A stretch of 64,000 nt of DNA, from contig CM036168.1 of the NCBI GenBank assembly GCA_020631735.1, forward strand, positions 99,633,384-99,697,383. Reading direction: 5' to 3'. This stretch comes from Saccharum officinarum (taxonomy: Eukaryota > Streptophyta > Magnoliopsida > Poales > Poaceae). Shown here piece by piece: positions 29,861-40,116 of the stretch (position 1 is its first letter; each line of letters begins with the position of its first letter). A program made the translations under genes and the position numbers. The notes beneath the pieces are model-generated. The model saw only the letters and a list, made by a program, of their open reading frames with translations, was not told where the DNA came from and did no database searches.

Positions 29861-32800
29861 GGAAAGCGTACCATTTTTCATAGAATTCCTTATAACCATC
29901 CCGCAAATAGTCCTCCTGTTCCCATGTAGCGTCACTTTCACTACCCTGATTACTCCACATTACTTTATACCATTTAACCACTTTGCTTCTAGTCACTCGT
30001 TCCTGAGTATCGATCACTCGGACTGGCTTTTCTTCGTAAGTTAAATCGGATTCCAGTCTGATGTCTCCTAAAGGGACTCTTTCTTCAGGAACTCGAAGAC
30101 ACTTTTTGAGCTGAGATACATGGAAGACGTTGAATATGGCACTCATTTCTGGTGGTAACTGGATTTTGTACGCAACAGCTCCACTCTTGCCTATGATTTG
30201 GAAAGGACCCACATATCGTGGCGCAAGTTTCCGCTTAACACCAAAACGTTGGACACTCTTCATTGGAGAAACTTTCAGATAAACGAAGTCTCCAACTTCA
30301 AACTCGAGTGGTTTTCTACGACGATCAGCATAACTTTTCTGTCTAGCTTGGGCTGCAGCCATATGTTTTTGGATGGTACGGACTTGTTCCTCAGCTTCAT
30401 GAACAAAATCAATACCATAATATCTCCTCTCACCAGCTTCTACCCAGTTTAGTGGGGTTCTACACTTACGACCGTATAAAGCTTCGAATGGGGCCATCTT
30501 AATACTCTCTTGGTAACTATTATTGTACGAGAATTCGGCTAGAGGTAACCATTTTTCCCAAGAACCCTTGGATGATATTACACATGCCCGCAATAGATCT
30601 TCCAAGATTTGGTTAACCCGTTCCGTCTGTCCTGACGTCTGGGGGTGATAAGCAGAGCTTCTCACTAACTTGGTTCCCAGAAGGTGATGCAAGTGCTCCC
30701 AAAAGCGAGCGGTGAACTGGGGACCACGGTCAGATATGATAGTACGAGGTATCCCATGAAGCCGGACTATCTGATTGAAGTACAACTCAGCATAGTCAGT
30801 GGGACGATAGTCCACTCTAACTGGAATGAAGTGAGCTGATTTGGTCAAACGATCCACAATTACCCAGATGGAGTTATGATTTTTGACAGTAGGAGGAAGA
30901 CCGACAATGAAATCCATACTTATCTCTTCCCATTTCCAACCTGGGATAGAAAGTGGTTGAAGTAACCCAGCTTTCATATGCACAGCTTTAACCCTACAGC
31001 AGGTGTCACACCTAGCCACATATGCAGCTATTTCTTTCCGCATCTTGGTCCACCAATAGTATGGCTTCAAATCATAATACATCTTATTGCTACCAGGATG
31101 GATGGACAACTTAGAGGAGTGTGCTTCAGACATAATATCATTTCTAAGCTCCCGGTCCTTAGGCACAACTAACCTATTCTTGAACCATAGTACACCCTCT
31201 TCATCTACCCTGAACTGTGTAGTTTCTTGCTCTTTCATCTTACGCTTGATGTGGAATATACCAGTGTCAGTCTTTTGGAGCTCAATAATTCTGCTTTTGA
31301 GAGTACAACTGACAGTGATGTTGTACAAGACTGCTAGATGTAGAAGGCGAGATCGATAAAAATCAGTTTCAACTAAGGAATGGCAATGAGACTTACAGCT
31401 TAAAGCATCCGCAACCACATTTGCCTTGCCAGGATGATAGTGCACTTGAAGGTTATAATCTTTAATCAACTTGAGCCATCTTCTTTGACGCATATTTAAC
31501 TCGGGTTGGGTGAAGATGTATTTGAGACTTTTGTGGTCTGTGTAGATATTGCAAACATTGCCCAACAGGTAGTGCCGCCAGGCTTTCAAAGCATGCACAA
31601 CCGCGACGAGTTCTAAGTCATGCGTTGGATAATTCGCCTCATGCTTCCGAAGTTGTCGAGAGGTATATGCAATTACTCGGCCTTCCTGCATCAACACACC
31701 TCCCAAACCTATGCCTGAGGCATCACAATAAACATCAAATGGTTTCTCGATATCCGGTTGTGCCAAAACCGAAGCTGAGGTTAGGAGGGTTCGCAGTTGG
31801 TGAAAAGCCGCATCACACTCAGGAGTCCAGACAAACCTGGTGTCTTTCTGCAGCAACCGAGTCATTGGCTTGGCTATTTTGGAGAAATCTGGGATGAAGC
31901 GACGATAATAGCCAGCCAAACCAAGAAAACTCCGGACCTCGTGAACCGAGATAGGAGCCTTTCAGTTCAGTACTTCCTGTACCTTGGCGGGGTCCACCAT
32001 AATTCCTCCATCGGACAACACATGCCCAAGGAAAGGTACTTCTCGAAGCCAGAATTCGCACTTACTGAACTTTGCATATAGTTGATGTTCACGCAGCCTT
32101 GTGAGGACTATACGCAGATGTTCAGCGTGATCCTCCTCATTCACAGAATATACCAGGATGTCATCAATAAATACCACCACAAACTTGTCCAATTCAGGCA
32201 TAAACACCGAATTCATCAAGTACATGAAGTGTGCGGGGGCATTTGTCAAGCCGAAAGACATAACAAGATACTCATAAAGACCGTATCTGGTAGAGAAGGC
32301 AGTTTTTGGAACATCTTCTGGGCAGATTTTAATTTGATGGTAGCCAGATCTTAGATTAATCTTGGAGAAAACTTTAACTTTAGACAACTGATCGAACAAG
32401 ATGTCGATGCGCGGTAGAGGGTACTTATTTTTGACAGTGACTGCATTGAGAGGTCTATAATCTACGCACATCCGCAACGACTGATCCTTCTTCTTTACAA
32501 AGATAGCAGGATATCCCCACGGCGACGAACTAGGACGAATCAACCCCTTCTTCAAAAGTTCATTCAATTGCACCTTAAGTTCAGCGAGTTCATTTGGAGG
32601 CATCCTATAGTGTCTCCTAGAGATGGGAGCCGTGCCAGGCAACAACTCAATTTTAAACTTCACATCCCGATCCGGAGGGAGCCCCGGCAAATCATCGGGA
32701 AAAACGTCTGGAAACTCATTTACTACTGGAATTTCGGTCAACGCCTTCGCTTGCACAGCATGAACTTCCCCAGACAAATCAACTTTTCTGGGAAGTTGTA

Positions 32801-34226
32801 CCAGAAAACCCTTTTGATCTGTAGGGTCTCTGAGCATAACTACCCGAGTGGATGTATCAATGAGTACCCCATTCTGACTCATCCAATTCATGCCCAAGAT
32901 AACATCTATGCCTAAGCCCGGCAAAACCACTAAGGCAAGCGAGTACTTTTGCCCTTCTATCTCAAGCTCAAGATTCCCCACTACTTTATTTGTGGAAATA
33001 TTCCCACTTGCTGCGCTAATACAATAACCCCCACCTTTAACAGTATGCAATTTGTGTGCAAACTCTGATGCAAACTTAGGACTGATAAAGGAATGCGAAG
33101 CACCCGAATCAAAAAGTACCACTGCAGGATGTTGGTCAACTAGGAACTTACCAGCGGTGTCAACCTCACCAGATGGAATTTCCTCAATACTGTTATAATG
33201 AGCGTGCCCCTGACAGCCACCTTGGTTGACATTCTTCTTGGGGTAAGGGCAGTTTCTGGACCAATGGCCCGGCTTGTTGCAGTTCCAGCAAGGCATGTTG
33301 CTAGGAGGGACACTGGAGCTGCCTTGGCTCGAACTACTTTTTGGCAGAGCTACTGTATATGCCTTACGAAACCTAGTCTTCACTGGCGTCTTCTTTTGTA
33401 GAGGACGGAACTTAGCATTTGTGGCAGGAGGGCGAGGAAGAGCCCTTGGGGCAGCTGGAGCTCGAGACTGTGAAGCACTCGCCTCAATGGCCCTCTTGCG
33501 GCTCTTAGAAGCTGCATAGATAGAATTATTGTTCTCTTGAGTCAGAGCATCACTGATAAATTCATTGAAAGTAGTGCACTTGCTAGTGCCCATAGTCTTC
33601 ATCAGCTTTGGGCCGAGGCCTCTTTTAAAACTAGCAATCTTCTTGGAATCGGTATCCACAAACTCGGTGGCATACCTTGCTAGGTTGTTAAAAGATTGTA
33701 GATATTCAGTCAAGCTTTTATTTCCCTGCGACAGCCTCATGAATTCTGTGTGTTTGATAGCCATAAGACCTGGAGGAATATAGTTCCCACGGAAGGCAGC
33801 CTTGAACTGGTCCCAAGCAATCGGGATATTTGCAGGCAGTGTGGAACGATAGTGGCTCCACCAAATACCCGCTGGACCATGCAATTGATGAGAAGCATAT
33901 TCAGTCTTTAGCTCATCAGTCAGGCGAAGCAGACGAAACTTTTGTTCAATAGTATTCAACCACTCATCAGCTTGCAGTGGTTCCTCCGCCTCCTTAAAGA
34001 GCGGGGGCTTAGTATCAAGAAAGTCCTTAAAATCACTATATTGATTTGGTTCTGGGCCCTGGCGGCCAGGACGAGCCTCCCGGTTGGCAAGTTGGCGCAT
34101 AGCATCAGCCAGCATGCGCTGCCCTTCGATCACGGTCTGCATTAGCTCAGCCGGGGTAGGTGGTGGCGGAGGGGGTGGCTGTTCCTCATCCTCATTGCCA
34201 CGACCCCGACGAAGATTGTACGACAT

Positions 34227-34888
34227 CTGCAAAATGCATAGCCAATGAGCACTGATGATGTGGGAATTTTGTAGCTGAATTATTGTAAATATATCAAACT
34301 GACTTCATGAAATAAACTTCTTAAAATACTCATGGCACCATAATTCATCACAACCGTACAACCCATTCAAGCGGATCAATTGGCGCAATCGTGCGAGAGA
34401 ATCCAACAAGATATACTTTGATAAAGGCTCACTCACAAGGAGCACAACAGCTACAGAACCGTTTACGTTAATATCTACGTGATTTTTGATCTCTCGTCCG
34501 GCACTTGGATTCGATTTCAAAGTTTTTAGTTGACTGAGAAAGGCTACTTCAAACTGACCACAAAGAGACTTCTCAATGGTAGAGTTCCATGGTGGATCAT
34601 GACTAGCCACCTTGATACCAGCGCGTGCCAAGCAGCACAGCCTTATGTCGCGCGCCATAGGAGGCCCTCGGTTTCGTCGCGGCACCGAAGGATACTAATC
34701 GTGACACCATCAACGAACGCAACACAATAAGACAGCCAATTGCGATCGAAATTAACAGGTTCCAACTAAACATCCAGGAAACATAGGGTTCGACCTTACA
34801 TCTGAAAAGTCAAGTTATTACAAAGCCTCATTCCAACACAGGGAGGGCAAAAGGACGATCCTAACATCATAGCTACGTGATAACTACT
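34227..34888 (-). other. Element C ORF1-gag spacer
   Basis: Non-coding, 662 bp. On the element strand it contains ATTAGTATCCTTCGGTGCCG, GCGACGAAACCGAGG and GGCACGCGCTGGTATCAAG. A recognisable copy of this part exists in element D (about 42060-42180), linking the two elements. Confidence 0.65.
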
Positions 34889-35491
34889 CTAAGCATCGTC
34901 CTCAGAGTCGGTGTCAAGGATCTCCTCTCCGTCCTCATCACTAACAGGCTCTAACTCCTCGTCTTCTTCTTCTTCTGGTGCTTCCTCTGGTTCGGCATCT
35001 TGGGGTCCGTTGACCTCCACTTCATCATCATTTTCAGCCATAACGATTTCAGAACCCATGTCCTCATCGACGTTGTTGTTTCGAGGCAGCAGGGGATTAA
35101 GCTCGTTGTTCAGGCGGTGCACTTCTTCATGAAGATTGTCATTGTATTCTTCAGCATTCTCCAATTGCTGTTCGAGCTCAAACTGACGAGCTCTCAGAAC
35201 GTTTTCCTCGTGCCAGGCTTCATCCCTCTGGTTCATGACACGGACCAGCATGCGTTGACAGTTGCGGTTTGCTACTGTCAATCTCTGGACTGCAAGGGTT
35301 TCCTGGTCACGATCACGAATCACTTGCTCCAGTTGCTAACGCGCTGCATTCCTGGCAGCAGTCACTTCAGCCAACTCTGCCCTCAGCCTTTTCACCTCAG
35401 TAGGCTCAGGGCGGGGCTCACATGGAGCGAGCTGGTGACGCGGTGCCCTGCCCCCAGTGGACTTACGAGCGGTCCTCTTGGTACGTGCCAT
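34889..35491 (-). pseudogene. Element C ORF1: short H3-tail-like protein with one stop
   Basis: The ATG at 35491 follows CTACAG. The product begins MARTKRTARKSTGGRAPRHQ, i.e. the H3 tail with R for Q5, R for K14 and H for K18. The FGMPTLLW middle domain of A and B is missing. The tail runs straight into a charged coiled-coil segment (VKRLRAELAEVTAARNAAR), a TAG stop at 35336-35338 (codon 52), and then, still in frame, the conserved EENVLRARQFELEQQL and EEYNDNLHEEVHRLNNELN. A strongly acidic tail of about 60 residues ends at 34889. Total is 201 codons. The single stop is a C-to-T type change (CAG to TAG is the simplest origin). It is either a natural short variant or a domain-loss derivative. 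Confidence 0.87.
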
Positions 35492-36254
35492 CTGTAGCAA
35501 CAAGATAAGATACGACTTAAAGTGAGGATCATTTAGGGGATACGAAATTTAATTTAGTCGGGAGTACTGAAATTTTTAAGGAGGGAGTAAATGATATGTA
35601 TGATATAATTAAACATGATGCATGCACGTTCCGTACGCCCTCTCACCTTAGTAGAAACCTAAAGTTCTAACGCTAGGCGGTGGCATACATACGTTCTCTC
35701 ATATAAGCGAAACTATCGGTCTACTCGTTACGCTGTTAGTGTACCTGCAGAAAACCTCATTTCAGCCCAACAGTTTCCCGATATATGCACACAAGAAACC
35801 AGTAATTTAAATACTTTCCATATACACATCCCCAGATGTATATACTTCAGTATCAAAGCTACCCGATATAAAGGTTCCCACAATTAAGTGCTTACGTAAT
35901 TACATGGTTTAAACATGTAAGTATGCAAGTCACCAAAACTACTCTCCCCTAGATCGCCGGTTGGACGATCATGCTCTCACAACTCACACTTACCAGAGCG
36001 TCGAGGCAATTGATCCATACATTACCACCCAAGTGGATGGCATCCATACAATATCACGCCGTATGGACGATGAAACAAAAACAAACAAGGCCCCCAAGTT
36101 AGTCTTTATAATAAGCCACCTAAGAGTCCTTATTTGGGCTAAGGGATGTGATCACTGGCATACCTATAAAAATAATTTTTAGACTTTTAACCCTTTTCAT
36201 AATCAAATACTTTTATTTTTAAATACTCATACGATGTTTTTAATGTTAAATTAT
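35492..36254 (-). other. Element C leader
   Basis: Non-coding. It carries the hairpin at 35952-35970 and the family motif TTTTCTGCAGGTACACTAAC (about 35737-35756, element strand). It begins after the PBS at 36255-36266. Confidence 0.8.
35952..35970 (-). promoter_or_regulatory. Leader hairpin, element C
   Basis: GATCG and CGATC pair around TCCAACCGG on the element strand. Same position as the hairpins in A, B and D. Confidence 0.65.
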
Positions 36255-36266
36255 GTTCCGGTACCA
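36255..36266 (-). other. Element C primer-binding site (diverged)
   Basis: TGGTACCGGAAC on the minus strand, two bases from the 5' LTR. It differs at three of twelve positions from the tRNA-iMet-type site of element D (TGGTATCAGAGC). Confidence 0.75.
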
Positions 36267-36268
36267 GC

Positions 36269-39200
36269 TGTAACAGAACCGACCAAATTATAAGAGCACA
36301 AGTACAAAAACAAGCACCGAAGCGCTCAAATTTTCGAACTTGAGCCCATATAATCCCGGTAGTCAATCGAAACCACGAAGGATTTCAAACCAACTTGCTT
36401 ACAACCAGGATCGCATCATTCAACATACAACATCATACGTTACATTTCACAAGTAGTGCGGAAATAAGTTTACACAAACGGAGTCGCAATTATTACAAAC
36501 CAAGTTTATAAAAGTAGCGGAAGCAAACGCACACCAGTTGTTTAACTACTGCCAGTCTTGATGATCAACAACCCGCAAAAGCATGAGAAAAGTACATAAA
36601 AGATGATCACGCCCAAGTAATCTAGTCTTCTTCACCCGCAGGGTGGAGACAAGTTTTGCAGAAGCCTTGATAGAGCATATCATCTGCAACAGGAGGGAAT
36701 AAACCCTGAGTACTGGAATGTACTCAGCTAGACTTACCCGTCAAAAACCAGAAACAAGATGACACCAAGGATTATGCAAGGCTTACACAAGAGGCTAGCT
36801 GACATAACATTTTGCATAAAGGCATAAGTAATTGAAACTCTTATAACCTGTACTAGCAGTTATTTTTAGCATTTACCTGTCATCTATCTTAGCACCTGTA
36901 CTAAACATGCACTTGATTATAATCAAACAACATGATTATTATATCCATAGCAGGTATATCATTATGGCAACATTGTATCATTCACTTAACCACCAGTTCA
37001 TTTAATGAGATCTACGTTGCCGCTGCTCAAGTCAAGTGCTCACTAACCGGGAGCGACGGCGATTCGAATCGAATTCCTATCCAGCTGGAGGGGTATTTCT
37101 AACTCCAAAAGATATGATCTAAGACAACCTGGAAAGCTTAAGAAATGTATCACAAAATGTTTTCAGATCACAACACTAAGTTCCAAAGTTTACCTAATCG
37201 AAATTCCAAAGTTCCAGAATCTGTTCTCTCTAAACAGAGAGCAGTAAATTCTGGACTGGCACTTTAAACAGCAAAAACTCCCAAACTACTAAGTCAAATG
37301 CTCCCAAATTTTGACACAAGCTCATTTACAAATTTTACTACAACTTTGGTATTTACAAGTTTTCCAGCAACCACCTTTATCCAAGGTCAAACCTAGAAAT
37401 ACTATCAGCTATCCAGAAAACCTAAAATTGTAAAGGTTAAATATTTATTGATGTGGCAAACATTCTCTAAGACCAAACTAATACTACTAAAAGTTCACAA
37501 AGGTCACAAAAACACCAGGAAGTAAGGTGTGCCCACCTAGAATATTTATTTAAATTCATTTCTTAATTTACTTAAGTAATTAAGTGGAATTTCAAACATG
37601 TATGTAAACTGCTCCTAAAATTCTACCAAAATTACAGGAGATTCTCTGACCCAAGAAAAGGCTACTGTAAAAATTTGAACTAAATTTATTCACAGGAACT
37701 TCCTACACAAAATTCCCAAGCCAAAAAGGCTGATTTTTGTATAAATAACAAAACACAGTAAAAAGTGTCAAACAACAGATTTCTTAATTTTCTTAGACAC
37801 TCTAGGGTACCAAGACATTCTCCAAAAATTTATATGAACATTGCACATGTAGAAAGATTACTAAAATTCATTTAAGTATTTCCTAGAATAACAAGATAGC
37901 ATTATAATTTGAAAAGTACTTAAGCACTACTGCCCAAATTTTTACCAAAGCTAGAGCAAGTATAAATTAGCCTATTCACCAAATTTCATAATTTTTGGAA
38001 CACTGAAACTCAAAATATAATTTAAACAAGTTTGCATGTGATTTAAAACACATTTCAAAGACCTATTTAAATATCCCAAAAACTAATCATCACATAGCAA
38101 ACTCATATTTTTCTAAAATACTACACCCCATGCAGATCCTAACAAAATTTATCTCATGATTTTTGAGCAAGTAAAACCCTAGATCTACATTTTCCAAACT
38201 TAACCAAAAATTCTGTAGCAAAATGAATAAAAATGAAAAAGATCTCATTTTAGACTGGGCCGGCCCGGGAAACTACGCGGCCCAAGACTCGCGGCGTGGC
38301 CCGCTCCCGCGCGCGGCCTGCCACGGCTCCCGCCCGCGCGCGCGTGCGACTGACCAAGTGGCCCCACCAGTCAGAGATAGAGAGGCGGAGGGCGGAGCTG
38401 CGGTCGCCGGAGCTCGCCGTCGGTGAGCCGGCCGACGAAATTGGACATATGAGCATGACCACGTCATCGAGCTACATTGGTTGGTGGCAAGAACGGGGCG
38501 GCAGAGCCACGGTAAGGTGCTCGCCGTCAGGCATGGCGGACCACCGGCACGGTGGTGGCGAAATCTCGCCGCCGGTGAGCCTGACATCCCAACCCTAACC
38601 CCCGATGAGCATCCCCATTCTACCTCGACCCTAACGCACCTACAAGTGGGCGACAGAGACGCCCAGAGACCTCTGGCCACGGAGAGCCGTCGCGCGGAGG
38701 AACTTCGGCGAGGTACCGCGGCGGAGGAAAACGAAAATGAGACCCTACCAAAGCGCGATTGGCTGCGAGGAGTGGACGGTGAGGTAGCGGGCTTCAAGGC
38801 GGAGCTAGAGACGCAGTTTGGCCGGTGGTGATGCGGTGGCGAGCGCTTGCGAGCACGTCGGAGCGGGTGGCGGCAATGGCGGCTCGGTTTCTCCGCTCTG
38901 CCGACGAGAGAGGAAAGGAGGGGGGAAAGGATGGGTAAGGCCGGGACGACAGCAGAGGCCCCCTTCTATGCGTTCGGCAGCTGGCCAAGGCGCCAGGTCG
39001 CGCGCGGCACGTGGAGGACACGCGGCGGCGACGGTCTGCCCCGGTCAGACAGCTCACTCGGATGTCTGACCGACTGAACTCAAACCCCGCATCGACCGAC
39101 TGACAAGCCAAGTTTAACGATGATTATCTCCCAAACCGATTCGAATTAGTCGAAAATGATTACACCAATTTTGTAGAGCTACATGAGGTCTACAAGTTTG

Positions 39201-40116
39201 TCAATTGGAGTTTGGGCTGGTTCGGCCTAGATTTGAAACTACAGAGCTCCAAAGTGGTGCCCCTTGAAACTGAAATGCAGTTTCAGAGATAACACCGACT
39301 GAAACCCTATTTTCAAGACACCACATCTCCTAAACCATTTAGAACTAGGTGCTGGTGATATTGACAATGTTGTAGAGCTATGTGTGGACAACAACTTTGT
39401 CAATTGGCTCAAAGACTGGTTCGGCCTGGTTTGTGAGTTACAAGTTGCCAAAGTGAGGTACAGTGAAACGGTTTTCAGCTTCACACTTAGCCAAAATTTG
39501 CTAAGTCCCAAAACAGCCCTAATACTGACTTATGGGCCATTTTTGAGCATGTTCTGGTCATTTTCATGAGATGGCCATATTAGAACTTTTGTTCCTTATG
39601 AAATTCTCTACAACTTTGCTTAAGGTTGCTCCTCCATGCAAGATATCTAAACTGGACTTTTTAATTGGTCAAACCAGATCACTCTAGGGGTCCAACTTAG
39701 TCAACAACATTTGGAAGGGCAATCTGGTAATTTTGGTCAACATGAACATTGCTCCACTGCTTACCCTAAATGTAATTAAGGTGTTATAAGACCTAATTAA
39801 CCACTCTACATATTGGTTGCACAAAGTTCCTAGTGTCACATTCTTTGGAACAAGTATTTCAATACTTTCACCCAAATGTTGCAAGCCCATGTTGCATGAG
39901 TGTGTTGCATAACACTTGCTAGTTATGTTACACTAAAGCGGTTGACATGTCTCACAAAGGAAATTGCACATAAGGTACTTATGTTTTGCACACTACTCAC
40001 TTCTTACTTCACATGAAATATAAACATATCATAAGCTTATGCATGAAATGAATGATGCTTGCTTATGCTCATGCAAATGCAATGCAATTAAGGAGCTAAA
40101 CACCTGGGGTGTTACA
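36269..40116 (-). mobile_element. Element C 5' LTR (3848 bp)
   Basis: On the plus strand it runs TGTAACAGAACCGACC ... CACCTGGGGTGTTACA. It is followed by TSD GTTAC (40117-40121), matching 26980-26984. It holds the full GC-rich block (38260-39060) that is mostly deleted from the other LTR, and an LTR hairpin at 36706-36727. The start of the LTR in element sense carries the AACACC...GGTGTT inverted repeat. Confidence 0.94.
36706..36727 (-). promoter_or_regulatory. Conserved LTR hairpin (element C, 5' LTR)
   Basis: CTGAGTAC/GTACTCAG, perfect stem, same setting as in the other LTRs. Confidence 0.65.

Larger units (their letters stand above)
29820..34226 (-). pseudogene. Element C gag-pol polyprotein (chromovirus), one stop codon
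   Basis: A single frame of 1469 codons, interrupted only by TGA at 31962-31964 (codon 755). Relatives have a Trp codon there. Gag zinc knuckle [14 protein letters not shown] is at 313-326 and protease DSGASHSF at 373-380. RT motifs are [10 protein letters not shown] (585-594) and FIDDILVYS (686-694), but motif A reads SKINLRSG, so the catalytic Asp 624 is Asn. RNase H Asp835, Glu872, Asp897 and Asp940 are present. Integrase has the HHCC finger (His1036, His1043, Cys1073, Cys1076) and DD35E (Asp1105, Asp1166, Glu1202). The C-terminus, about 1397-1455, is a chromodomain (KPVRVIDTQERVTR ... YKVMW ... ATWEQEDYL), as in Tekay/Del-type chromoviruses. The last residues, GGGL, are encoded by the PPT, and the stop lies inside the LTR. 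The ATG at 34226 follows TTTTGCAG. Confidence 0.95.

Noticed and set aside
34911..35497. Plus-strand Ser-rich ORFs opposite C ORF1
   Set aside because: Mirror of the acidic/coiled-coil coding on the minus strand.
26985..40116. Reading C and D as one element with three LTRs
   Set aside because: C has its own PBS, PPT, paired LTRs and exact GTTAC duplication; D's leader resumes cleanly on both sides.
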